From Glycocaulis sp051859565 (GTDB taxonomy: Bacteria > Pseudomonadota > Alphaproteobacteria > Caulobacterales > Maricaulaceae): 64,000 nt of DNA. The position numbers and the translations under genes are program-made. Position 1 is the first letter of the stretch. Each line of letters begins with the position of its first letter. The stretch spans positions 434,001 to 498,000 of the forward strand of contig NZ_JBHYFK010000001.1 of the NCBI RefSeq assembly GCF_051859565.1, written 5' to 3'. Below the pieces are notes generated by a model. That model had not been told where the DNA came from. It did not search any database and saw only the letters and a list, made by a program, of their open reading frames with translations. Of the stretch, positions 1 to 8,172 are shown piece after piece.

Positions 1-1
1 C

Positions 2-436
2 TCCAAGATACATGGACTGGCGGGCCTGCGCCTGGGATGGGCCTGTGCGCGTGAAGAGGTGATCGGCATTCTCAACCGCGTGCGCGGGCCGTTCAATGTC
101 AGCGTGCCAGCCGTTGAGGCGGGCATTGAAGCCATCGCCGACACCGGCTTCATCACACGCTCAAAGCAGCATAATGCCCGCTGGGTGGATTTTCTGACCC
201 AGCAATTGCGCGGCGTGGGCCTTGAGGTCACGCCTTCTGTCTGCAATTTCGTGCTGGTGCATTTCCCGTCAACGCCCGGCAAGACGGCTGACGATGCCAA
301 CCGCTTCCTGACGGCGAAGGGCCTGATCGTTCGTGACGTGAAAGCCTATGGCTTGCCGGATGCCTTGCGCATTTCCATTGGTCTCGACGACGATAACCGC
401 CGCGTCGCCGACGCACTGTCGGAATTTATGGGTTAG
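2..436 (+). CDS. hisC: Histidinol-phosphate aminotransferase, C-terminal part
   Basis: This is the 3' part of a PLP-dependent class I/II aminotransferase, cut by the window edge; 144 residues remain. The fragment opens with SKIHGLAGLRLGWA, the HisC/aromatic aminotransferase motif whose lysine (residue 2 of the fragment) forms the Schiff base with PLP. Near the end, LRISIG carries the arginine that binds the substrate carboxylate. HisC converts imidazole acetol phosphate to histidinol phosphate, and such enzymes often also transaminate prephenate or phenylpyruvate. The 3' end overlaps the convergent DUF2125 gene by 11 bases. Assignment to HisC rather than another aromatic aminotransferase is likely but rests on the C-terminal half only. 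Confidence 0.85.
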   Translation, partial: SKIHGLAGLRLGWACAREEVIGILNRVRGPFNVSVPAVEAGIEAIADTGFITRSKQHNARWVDFLTQQLRGVGLEVTPSVCNFVLVHFPSTPGKTADDANRFLTAKGLIVRDVKAYGLPDALRISIGLDDDNRRVADALSEFMG

Positions 437-1472
437 CCCCCGGCAAATCGTCCGCATCAGGTAGCTCCGGCGGCGATGGCAGCTGCCCCGTCAGGGGACC
501 GGCCTCGCCGATACGTACGGGGCCCAGGAAGATGCCGCCTTGCTGGAAGCGAAATGGCAGGGCCACCCCCTGATCCCGGCGCGGCGCCATCATCAGGGCA
601 AGGCGCAGAGCCTCACCATCGCTGGAGCTGACGACACCGCCCGCCACCAGGGCGGCGACCAGGCTCTCCGGTTCGGTTACCATGACGGATAGCCGCCCTT
701 CAGGACGCAGCAGGCCATCAACGCCCATGGCGCCCTCGCCGCCCAGACGGGCATTGCCCCAGTGCAGATCCGCCATGGCGATCTCCGCCCGCCCGCCGCT
801 CTCGCTCCAGCTGGCAAGATTGGCGTCGGCAGCCAGCGCACTCCAGTGGGAGAGCGTCGTATCGGTACGCATCAGTTCTATCCGGCGGCCGAACGCGTTT
901 GCCGTGCGCTCATCCAGCTGATCGGGACCAAGTTCCAGACCGCGCACTTCAAGGCGGATCCGCATCCGGTCTTCGTCAACCACCTCGCTGGACAGAACCA
1001 GCTGATCGAGCGCCTCGATCAGAACGTCCCCGCCTTCGCGTTCGATCAGGCGGAACTCTTCCAGCTCTGCCCCGGCGCGCACCGTGCCGGCACGGCTTGA
1101 GGCCAGACTGACGCGTGCGCGCGCTGCGGTGGCCAGCAGGGCGCTGGTTCCCTCATCGCCTTCAAAATCCAGCTCTGCCGGGCTGGCGAACGCAACAATC
1201 CAGTGAGAGAGGTTATAGGGCAGCGCGCTTGCTGACAGTTCGGGCATCGCCATGCGCCAGGCGCCATCTTCCGGCGGCGCGATGATTTCCGGATCGCGTA
1301 CCCTTACCGTGAACCGGAAGGGAAACCCGCTGACTGAAAGCCGGTCAACGGTGATGGCATAGCCTTCGCTTTCACGCTCCTCAATCCAGTTGTCAGCGGT
1401 CTTGCGGATCTCGCCTGACATCCACAGCCAGTATCCGCCATAGGCGGCCAGAAGTACGCCAAAAAGCCGCAA
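426..1472 (-). CDS. DUF2125 family protein, probably frameshifted near its start
   Basis: This reads as a DUF2125 protein of unknown function, membrane-anchored with a large periplasmic part. The open frame begins at a TTG giving RLFGVLLAAYGGYWLW, a single membrane helix, followed by the typical beta-rich region (RLSVSGFPFRFTVRV). The TTG start looks wrong. An ATG at 1536-1534 overlaps the plsC stop as ATGA and reads MIRDFSTPAPARRSRLGLILPFAAF, then runs into the other frame at a run of five T (five A at 1461-1465 on the plus strand). Removing one base from that run would join the two frames into one natural N-terminus with a full helix. The gene would then span 426-1536 and be translationally coupled to plsC. 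Confidence 0.8.
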   Translation of the reverse strand: MRLFGVLLAAYGGYWLWMSGEIRKTADNWIEERESEGYAITVDRLSVSGFPFRFTVRVRDPEIIAPPEDGAWRMAMPELSASALPYNLSHWIVAFASPAELDFEGDEGTSALLATAARARVSLASSRAGTVRAGAELEEFRLIEREGGDVLIEALDQLVLSSEVVDEDRMRIRLEVRGLELGPDQLDERTANAFGRRIELMRTDTTLSHWSALAADANLASWSESGGRAEIAMADLHWGNARLGGEGAMGVDGLLRPEGRLSVMVTEPESLVAALVAGGVVSSSDGEALRLALMMAPRRDQGVALPFRFQQGGIFLGPVRIGEAGPLTGQLPSPPELPDADDLPGANP

Positions 1473-1532
1473 AGGGTAATATCAGGCCGAGGCGCGACCG
1501 GCGCGCCGGTGCCGGTGTGCTGAAATCGCGGA

Positions 1533-2261
1533 TCATGGGGAAACGTTTCCTTGTGGCGAAGGCAGCAAGGCCTGGGAGGCGGTCTCTATGCGCGTTTCCA
1601 GCTCGCTCATGAAGCTCGCGCGCGGCAAGCCAGCCGGAATGGGCGGCAGAAACTCGATGATGATGGTGCCCGGCCTGCGTACAAAGCCTGAAGGGGGCCA
1701 GTAAAGCCCGGAATTGAGCGCCACCGGCACGCAAGGCACGTCCATCGCGCCATAAAGCCCGGCAACGCCCGGCTTGTAGGTCTCCGGCGCACCCGGCTCC
1801 ACCCGTGTGCCTTGCGGGAAGATCACGACCTGGCGGCCCTCATGGGCGCGTTCGCGCGCGGCGCGCAGCATGGCTTTCAGCGCGCTGGCGCCGGCGGAGC
1901 GGTCCACGGCCACATTCTTCAGCTTCATCGCATACCAGCCAAAGAAGGGCAGGTATTTGAGCTCCTTCTTCAGGATGATCGCCGGATCGGGCAGTATGTG
2001 CCAGAAGGCCAGCGTCTCGAACATGGACTGGTGTTTGGAGGCCACCAGAGCGGGCCCGGACGGAATGTGCTCAGCTCCGCGGACCTCGAAGCGAATGCCG
2101 CACAGGACCCGCAACCCGCCAAAGACCAGCCAGCGATAGACGGCAAAACACCGCTGAGCCCAGCTGCGCGGTCCCAGAAGAAGCGGCGAACACAAAAGGC
2201 CCATCACCGCCATCAGGCCGTACATCCAGACGGCGAAAACTGCTGAACCGATAATATGCAC
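1533..2261 (-). CDS. plsC: 1-acyl-sn-glycerol-3-phosphate acyltransferase
   Basis: PlsC acylates lysophosphatidic acid to phosphatidic acid at the inner membrane. The 242-residue protein has an N-terminal hydrophobic segment (residues 3-30). It carries the acyltransferase motif H-X4-E at residues 77-82 (HQSMFE, with E in place of the usual D) and FPQGTR at 148-153. The start is a GTG preceded by AGGACAGG. It lies 46 bases after the ydcF-like gene, and its stop overlaps the probable ATG of the DUF2125 gene as ATGA, so it belongs to the leftward operon that begins with ftsE. HX4E rather than HX4D occurs in some bacterial family members. Confidence 0.9.
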   Translation of the reverse strand: MHIIGSAVFAVWMYGLMAVMGLLCSPLLLGPRSWAQRCFAVYRWLVFGGLRVLCGIRFEVRGAEHIPSGPALVASKHQSMFETLAFWHILPDPAIILKKELKYLPFFGWYAMKLKNVAVDRSAGASALKAMLRAARERAHEGRQVVIFPQGTRVEPGAPETYKPGVAGLYGAMDVPCVPVALNSGLYWPPSGFVRRPGTIIIEFLPPIPAGLPRASFMSELETRIETASQALLPSPQGNVSP

Positions 2262-2307
2262 GCTGACCTGTCCTGAATGTTTGCCGCTGGGCGGGTTTTA
2301 CGTGTCG

Positions 2308-2895
2308 CTATGCCGTCCCGCCAAGGGGCGCGCGCACTGTCTCGCGTGCATAAACGGCAGAAAACTTCAGATATTCCTGCAGCCAGCGGCGCGCGGCACG
2401 CGTACTGGCCCAGGGCGGCGGTGTGGCAACACCATGCGGTATCAGCTCGCGCTCGGGCATGGCAGCTTTCAGCTCCAGCAGGGCGCGCGGCATGTGAAAG
2501 TCGGAGGTGATGATAACCAGGCGCTGATAGCCGTGCGCGCTCGCCCAGCGCGCGGTTTCCTCGGCATTACCCACCGTATTTGCGGCCTCGATCCCGATAT
2601 CCACGCAGCAGTCGAACAGTTCGGGTGGCGCGCCGGCTGCGGCACGGATGGCATCCATGGTCACTTCGGGATTGCCGCCGGAAATGAGCAGGCGTGCGCC
2701 ATGGCCCTGCGCGAGCACCGAAACGCCAGTCGCCACGCGGCCTTCACCGCCGGTAAGCGCGACAATCGCGTCGCCGCTGACCGCTTCCTCCTGCACATGG
2801 GAAATGCCCGCCCGGACAAACAGGGCAAAGCCGGCTACCGCCGTTATGACAAGCGCGAATGCGGCAAAGCGGATAAACGAGAAGGCGGCTTTCAT
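2308..2895 (-). CDS. YdcF/ElyC-like DUF218 membrane protein
   Basis: This is a DUF218-domain protein (YdcF/SanA/ElyC group). Family members bind or process nucleotide or envelope substrates and some affect envelope integrity; the reaction here is unknown. From the chosen ATG it has 195 residues: an N-terminal helix, then the DUF218 core with DAIVALTGG, LLISGG, EAANTVGNAEE and VIITSDFHMPRA. The frame is open further upstream to a TTG at 2973, but the ATG at 2895 puts the membrane helix at the N-terminus and is preferred. It follows ftsX by about 90 bases. Confidence 0.82.
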   Translation of the reverse strand: MKAAFSFIRFAAFALVITAVAGFALFVRAGISHVQEEAVSGDAIVALTGGEGRVATGVSVLAQGHGARLLISGGNPEVTMDAIRAAAGAPPELFDCCVDIGIEAANTVGNAEETARWASAHGYQRLVIITSDFHMPRALLELKAAMPERELIPHGVATPPPWASTRAARRWLQEYLKFSAVYARETVRAPLGGTA

Positions 2896-2983
2896 CTCCT
2901 GCGTCTCTCCTACTGGTGCCCGGAGGGCAGTGACGGGCAGACAGACTATGGCCCCGGCGGGCCTGCCTGCCAATCGTGCGTGT

Positions 2984-3874
2984 TCACGGCCAGCGCGCTT
3001 TAAGTCCCGCTGTGACCGTCAGGCGGGCTGCGAGAGCCGATATAAGGCCGGATACCAGAGCCGCCACCGGCACGATGATGACAACACCCCAGCCCGGCGC
3101 AAGGCTGGGCAGGAAAAACAGGGAAGCTGCGCTGCCACCGGCAAGGTTCAAGGCTCCCGCCGCCAGCAGGGCCAGCACAGATCCCGCAGCGCCCGCCTTC
3201 AGCCCCAGCATGAAGAAACGCTTCTGGAAAAGGGCGGTGATGAAGCGGTCCGGCGCGCCGACCAGATGCAGGGCCTCTGCCACGTCGCGGCGCATGGAGA
3301 GGGCGGCGCGCGCAGCAAACACGATGACGGCGGCTGCCGCCCCGCACACCAGTGCCACCAGAGCGATGGCAAAATAGCGCACGGTGGCTGACGCCCGTGC
3401 AATCGCACCGGCCCATAGCCGGTTGTCGTCCACGATCACCCGGTAAGGGGCATCGGCAAACAGGGCATCTACCGCTCCCGGCGCAGGCCTGTTTTCCGGA
3501 TCAATCTGAAGTGTGACAAGCCGCGGCAGCGGAAAGTCATCGGGCAGTGATGTATTACCCAGCCAGGGCCGCAGGAGCGCCAGGGACGCGCTGCGCGAAC
3601 GCACTTCGGTGCCGAGGACACCGGGAAGGCCGGAGGCCAGCGCGCCCGCCTGCCGGGCGGCCTCATCGCCGTCATCTTCTTCACCGGGCAGAACCTGCAA
3701 GGTCATTTCAGAGGCCAGCTGGTCCGACCAGCCGCTGGCCGCCCGCCAGGCGCCTGCCGCGCCAATGACCGACAGGCAGGCGAGGAACACCAGTATGGCG
3801 CAGACCGCCAGCAGAGGCAGGTCACGCCCGGCCTCACCGGGCAGTAGCGGAGCGGATCGGCGCGGTTTTGTCAT
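2984..3874 (-). CDS. ftsX: Cell division protein FtsX, permease-like subunit
   Basis: FtsX is the membrane partner of FtsE. In other bacteria the complex transmits ATPase-driven signals to periplasmic peptidoglycan hydrolase systems at the septum. The 296-residue protein has the FtsX layout: a cytoplasmic N-terminus, a first membrane helix (residues about 20-44), a periplasmic domain, then three helices in the C-terminal half. Its ATG overlaps the ftsE stop by four bases (ATGA). A DUF218 gene and plsC follow on the same strand. Confidence 0.93.
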   Translation of the reverse strand: MTKPRRSAPLLPGEAGRDLPLLAVCAILVFLACLSVIGAAGAWRAASGWSDQLASEMTLQVLPGEEDDGDEAARQAGALASGLPGVLGTEVRSRSASLALLRPWLGNTSLPDDFPLPRLVTLQIDPENRPAPGAVDALFADAPYRVIVDDNRLWAGAIARASATVRYFAIALVALVCGAAAAVIVFAARAALSMRRDVAEALHLVGAPDRFITALFQKRFFMLGLKAGAAGSVLALLAAGALNLAGGSAASLFFLPSLAPGWGVVIIVPVAALVSGLISALAARLTVTAGLKARWP

Positions 3875-4593
3875 GCGCTTCTCGTCCGCCGGTTGAGCTT
3901 GCCATCTGCCAGCTCCAGCACTGGCGCGTTGACCGAGCGGATCAGGGCGATGTCGTGGCTCGCGATCAGTACCGTCGTGCCCAGCCGGTTCAGCTCGACA
4001 AACAGGCGCAATAGCCGTCTTGCCATATCCGGGTCGACATTGCCGGTGGGTTCATCCGCAATGAGGATTTCCGGGCGGCTGACCACGGCTCTGGCAATGG
4101 CCGCGCGCTGCTGCTCACCGCCTGACAGGGTAGGCGGCAGCGCATCGACCCTGTGACCCAGCCCCACCCAGTTGAGCAGTTCCACTATGTCTTCGCCGTA
4201 CTGGCGCACATTCTGACCGGCAACGCGTAAGGGCAGGGCCACATTATCGAAAACGCTCAAATGCTGGAGCAGCCGGAAATCCTGGAACACAACCCCGATA
4301 CGGCGCCTGAAGGCGGGCAGGGCGCCCCGCTCCATGGCCGTCGTATCCTCGCCAAACAGCGAGACCAGTCCGCGCGACGGGCGTTCAGCCAGGTAAATCA
4401 GCCGCAGAAGCGATGTTTTGCCGGCTCCGGACGGTCCGGTCAGAAACTGGAAACTTCCACGCGGTAAATCAAAGGAAATGTCGCTTAGCACTTCCGGTCC
4501 GCGCCCGTAGCGCATGCCGACATTGTCAAAGCGGACCGCCGGGGCGGATCCGCTTTCGTCTGTCAGACTGCTGGCATTGGTCGGCTGATCCAT
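3871..4593 (-). CDS. ftsE: Cell division ATP-binding protein FtsE
   Basis: This ABC ATPase of the FtsEX complex has 240 residues. It shows Walker A GPSGAGKTS (53-61), a Q-loop glutamine in VVFQD (101-105), signature LSGGEQQR (156-163), Walker B ILIADEP (176-182) and a switch histidine in ASHD. The N-terminal extension of about 18 residues is longer than in E. coli. It is the first gene of the leftward operon ftsE-ftsX-ydcF-plsC-DUF2125 and is transcribed divergently from the DUF3426 gene, with 113 bases between. Confidence 0.95.
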   Translation of the reverse strand: MDQPTNASSLTDESGSAPAVRFDNVGMRYGRGPEVLSDISFDLPRGSFQFLTGPSGAGKTSLLRLIYLAERPSRGLVSLFGEDTTAMERGALPAFRRRIGVVFQDFRLLQHLSVFDNVALPLRVAGQNVRQYGEDIVELLNWVGLGHRVDALPPTLSGGEQQRAAIARAVVSRPEILIADEPTGNVDPDMARRLLRLFVELNRLGTTVLIASHDIALIRSVNAPVLELADGKLNRRTRSA

Positions 4594-4706
4594 GGGGAAG
4601 GCGTGTCCCGGGGGTCGCGGTTCGGAAGACAGAAGCGAACAGGTGTTACGCCTGCATACGGAAAGCAGGCGAATCTGACTATGCAGGAGATGAGAGGTCG
4701 GCGTCC

Positions 4707-5405
4707 ATGATCGTTACCTGCCCTAGCTGCGAGACCCGTTACCGGGTTGATCCCGAGGCCATTGCCCTGCGCAAGGGGCGGGTGCGCTGTGCTGCCTGTG
4801 GCCATGGATGGAAAGCCGACGACGAAGCGCTCACGCTCGAAGAGCCCGCCCGGCCGACCCTGCGCAAGGAAGCGGTCGCTTCCGATGCTGCGCCGAGGCC
4901 CGTCGGTGGCATGGAAGCGGTCAAACCCCATGAAGTGGTACGCAAGCGCGCCGAAACCCGCCGCCAGCGCAGCCGCCAGACGGTGGAAGGCGCAGGCTGG
5001 GCCGTTGTTGCGGCATGCGGCGTTCTCCTGATGGGTGCCGCCTGGCTGTTCCGGGTCGATATCGTTGACACCTTCCCGCGTACAGCCAGCGCCTATGCGG
5101 CTATAGGCGTTCCGGTAAACCCGCTTGGCCTTGAGGTGCGTGATCTGCGTGCCACCCCGTCTGAAGACGAGGAGGGCGCGCTGATCATCGAGGGCGTGGT
5201 CGTCAACATAACGGGCCGTGACCGTGCGACGCTGCCACTGCGCGCCGTGATTACCGGCGAGGACGGCAGCGTGCTTGTCGAGTGGGTGGTGATGCTCGAT
5301 TCGCTCAGCCTGCCCGCGCGCGGCGAGGAGAGCTTCCGCTCGGTGCTCAGCGACCCGCCAGCGGGTGCGGCGGAACTTGAAGTGCTCTTCGCGCCGGAAG
5401 GGTGA
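4707..5405 (+). CDS. Zinc-ribbon DUF3426 membrane protein
   Basis: The protein has 232 residues. An MJ0042-type zinc ribbon sits at the N-terminus (CPSC at 5-8 and CAAC at 28-31). A charged linker follows, then one membrane helix (about 97-116) and a C-terminal DUF3426 domain predicted to be extracytoplasmic. The function is unknown; the family is common next to ftsEX in alphaproteobacteria. The ATG at 4707 is chosen because the zinc ribbon starts immediately after it; the upstream open frame is the divergent ftsE region. It converges on the DUF4175 gene with 10 bases between stops. Confidence 0.85.
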   Translation: MIVTCPSCETRYRVDPEAIALRKGRVRCAACGHGWKADDEALTLEEPARPTLRKEAVASDAAPRPVGGMEAVKPHEVVRKRAETRRQRSRQTVEGAGWAVVAACGVLLMGAAWLFRVDIVDTFPRTASAYAAIGVPVNPLGLEVRDLRATPSEDEEGALIIEGVVVNITGRDRATLPLRAVITGEDGSVLVEWVVMLDSLSLPARGEESFRSVLSDPPAGAAELEVLFAPEG

Positions 5406-5415
5406 AGGGCAGACG

Positions 5416-7863
5416 CTAGAACCTGTCCAGCAGGCGCTCGATATAGGCGCGTTCTTCCGGCGTGAGTGACCCGTCACCGGCCCGGCGCCGCAGCTCTTCC
5501 AGAATATCGCGCGCGCGCTGGCGCTCCATCTCGGATGGCACTTCGGTGTCTCCGCCAACGCCGCCGCCGTCGGTGTCGCGGCCCAGCGGATCGCGATCAC
5601 CCTGCCCGCGCCCGTTCGCCTCGTTCTCAGCCTGCAATCTCTCGGCTGTTTCGGCAGCGCCTTCGCGCAAGGCGCTCAAAGCTTCGTCCTGCGCGTCCAG
5701 CGCGCCTTGCCCGTCGCCGCGCTGCAGGGCGCGGCTGGCCTCGTCCATCTGGCGGGCGGCTTCGTCAAACGCGCGCTCGCCCTCTTCGCTCATCCCGTCA
5801 GGCATGTTTTCCAGCAGCTCGGCCAGACGCCCGCGCAATCCGTCCTGCCGCTCGGCGAGCGCGCGGCCTTCCTCGCCCTCGCGCCCTTCAGCCAGATCAC
5901 CAGAGCGGGACTGTTCGTAGGTTTCGTCTGTCAGGCCGCGCTGTTCGCCAATGACCTCGCCCAGCTCTTCAAGCGCTTCACGCAAGGCGCGTCCCAGCGC
6001 GCTTTCGCTCTGACCCTGCCCGCCCCCGCCCGCCATGATCTGCATGTTGCGCAGAAGCTCGGTCAGCTGTGCCAGCGCCCGGCGTGCGCCTTCGGTATCG
6101 CCCAGCTCGGTCGCTTCACGCAGCGCATCGAGCAATTTCTGCAGCATGTCCGCGTTCAGATTCATGCCCTGCCCGCCACCGCTGGCGAGCTGGTCTGACT
6201 GCATCGCTTCGCGCATCAGCGCGGCGATATAATTGCGAGTGGCTTCCTCAAACTGCTCAAACAGCGCGGCCAGCTCCATCTCGTCAGCCCCGCGTGCCAG
6301 CGCATCGGAAAGCGCGCGTTCAGCGGCTCTGAGAGCCGCTTCGGCGTCTGCCAGCGTACCCAGCTCCGCGCGCAGGGCGATCTGCCAGAGATCCTCCTCC
6401 ATATGATCGAGATCGCCGATCTCGCGGGCCCGGCGCACCTGATGCATGGCCGTTCTCAAGCCTAGAAAAACGATACGGTCCGCGAAGTGGGCCGAGGGCG
6501 CATCACCCAGCGCGTCGAGGGCGCGGGCAAGGCGCTGAACGCCCTGTGGAGCCCGTTCCAGACGCAGTTCCGGCTCGTCATCCAGCCACGGCCAGAACCC
6601 GTCCTCCTCATGCCGTGCCAGTGGTCCGGGGTGGGGTGCGTACTCGCCTGATCCTTCTAGAAAAAGGCGGCGCTCATAGGCCACTGCGCGGGCCATGGCA
6701 TCGAGGAAGAGGCGCTGGGGCAGACGCAAACCTATCGGCCCGGTCAGACCTGACTGGCCAGCCCCGTCAATGCCCTCCATCCGCACCAATACCCGTTCAC
6801 CGGCAAGGACATGGCGCGCGGTTTCCACCGTCGCGCGATAGCGGTTCTCCCCGCGTGCTGGCACGACCGCACCTGGCGAAATATCGATGGCGTCCCAGCT
6901 ATCGTCAGGCGGATTGGCTCCGTCTCCCGGATCACGCGCAAACTGCAGCCGGTAGTGTTCGATGCCGTAATCGTCCGTCGCTGTGAACTCCAGCATCAGA
7001 CGGCCCTGCCCGTCGCTTTCCGGTTCGGACACCAGTGCCAGACGCGGTGGTGTGTCCTCGATCACCCGAAGGTCAAGGCGTTCGGTGAAGGCGCCACTGC
7101 GCACGATGACAGCGCTATCTGCATTCAGTGTCATGCGCAGCTGGTGAACGCCGGCGCCTATCTCCTCGATCACCGCCTCGCCGCCGGATACGCGCGGCTG
7201 GCGGGCAAGGCCGGTAATGCGGGCAGCCAGTACCGAGCCTTGCGGGACCCGCGCTTCGCGCCGTTCGCGCAGAAACACGACCGGCCTGCCGGTATAGTCT
7301 GGCGGCTCAACCCAGAACTCGGCCACGGCGCGCTCACCCCCGCCAGCCAGCGGCAGCGGCGAAAATGCGTCAGACAGGCGCACGGTGGCCATGTCACCGG
7401 CGTAGACAAAGGCCGTCGCCAGCACGATCACCGCGCTGATCCGCGCGCCATGGGTGTCGAGGCTTGCCCAGGCAGCGCGCGGGCGGCGCGCTTTCACCTG
7501 ACGCAGGGCCTCGCGCATCCGCCCCCTGTGCGCCAGCCAGAGCACGCTCTCGCCAGTGGCAGGCTCGTCTTCCAGTGCTTCAAACGGGCGCCCTTTAAGG
7601 CCGCTATCGGCCTCCACGCGCCGCTGGGCCTCGTTCCGGGATGGCCAGCGCCAGGCACGTACCGCCGGTGTCGCGAAGGCCGCCCCCAGCGCAAGCAATC
7701 CCACCGCTAGAACAGCGCGCCAGGGATCACCCATGCGCTCGATCAGCCCCACCAGCGACAGCGTCGCGTAGACAGCCAGCATGGCCAGTGGCCAGGCCAG
7801 TACCGGCGCGGCGCGCTCCCACAGCAAGGCGAGGCGGGCAAGGTGGACGGGCAAGGGTGTCAT
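5416..7863 (-). CDS. DUF4175 / TIGR02302 family membrane protein
   Basis: This is a large protein (815 residues) of the alphaproteobacterial TIGR02302/DUF4175 family, function unknown. Two membrane helices lie near the N-terminus (ALLWERAAPVLAWPLAMLAV and GDPWRAVLAVGLLALGAAFA) and a third near ISAVIVLATAFVYAG. A beta-rich periplasmic region follows, then a long C-terminal alpha-helical region rich in Glu, Ala, Arg, Gln and Gly that looks like coiled coil. The ATG at 7863 is preferred over an ATG at 7902, because family members start close to the first helix. Confidence 0.83.
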   Translation of the reverse strand: MTPLPVHLARLALLWERAAPVLAWPLAMLAVYATLSLVGLIERMGDPWRAVLAVGLLALGAAFATPAVRAWRWPSRNEAQRRVEADSGLKGRPFEALEDEPATGESVLWLAHRGRMREALRQVKARRPRAAWASLDTHGARISAVIVLATAFVYAGDMATVRLSDAFSPLPLAGGGERAVAEFWVEPPDYTGRPVVFLRERREARVPQGSVLAARITGLARQPRVSGGEAVIEEIGAGVHQLRMTLNADSAVIVRSGAFTERLDLRVIEDTPPRLALVSEPESDGQGRLMLEFTATDDYGIEHYRLQFARDPGDGANPPDDSWDAIDISPGAVVPARGENRYRATVETARHVLAGERVLVRMEGIDGAGQSGLTGPIGLRLPQRLFLDAMARAVAYERRLFLEGSGEYAPHPGPLARHEEDGFWPWLDDEPELRLERAPQGVQRLARALDALGDAPSAHFADRIVFLGLRTAMHQVRRAREIGDLDHMEEDLWQIALRAELGTLADAEAALRAAERALSDALARGADEMELAALFEQFEEATRNYIAALMREAMQSDQLASGGGQGMNLNADMLQKLLDALREATELGDTEGARRALAQLTELLRNMQIMAGGGGQGQSESALGRALREALEELGEVIGEQRGLTDETYEQSRSGDLAEGREGEEGRALAERQDGLRGRLAELLENMPDGMSEEGERAFDEAARQMDEASRALQRGDGQGALDAQDEALSALREGAAETAERLQAENEANGRGQGDRDPLGRDTDGGGVGGDTEVPSEMERQRARDILEELRRRAGDGSLTPEERAYIERLLDRF

Positions 7864-7943
7864 CGCGCTGGCGAGCCTAACGCGCCCGTCTGCAGCGTGC
7901 ATCTGCTACATGCACCACAATGCATGTCAGCGAGCGGTGGCGC

Positions 7944-8168
7944 CTATTCGTCGTCGAACGGATCGTCGCCGGGCATAGGGGGCAGGCGCTGTTCGGGACG
8001 CTCCTCGTCCAGCACGCTGTCATCCTCGCCGGGCGCGCCGTCCTGTACCGGCACGTCCCGCGGATCGCCCCAAAGCGGACCGGGGCGCTCCAGGGCGCCG
8101 CGATTGCCGCAGGCGGCAAGGCCTGTTGCGGCCACGCAGACTGCTAAAGTCAGAAATCTGGTTTTCAT
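7944..8168 (-). CDS. Small lipoprotein, LptM-like
   Basis: This is a 74-residue predicted lipoprotein: MKTRF start, hydrophobic stretch and lipobox LAAC with the lipidated cysteine at residue 20. The rest is short, acidic and proline-rich (for example PPMPGDDPFDDE at the end). It starts four bases after the argH stop. Small lipoproteins in this position, between argH and lysA, belong to the LptM/YifL-like group; E. coli LptM helps LptD assembly. The LptM link is inference from size, lipobox and position. No lysA follows here. Confidence 0.75.
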   Translation of the reverse strand: MKTRFLTLAVCVAATGLAACGNRGALERPGPLWGDPRDVPVQDGAPGEDDSVLDEERPEQRLPPMPGDDPFDDE

Positions 8169-8172
8169 CTGC

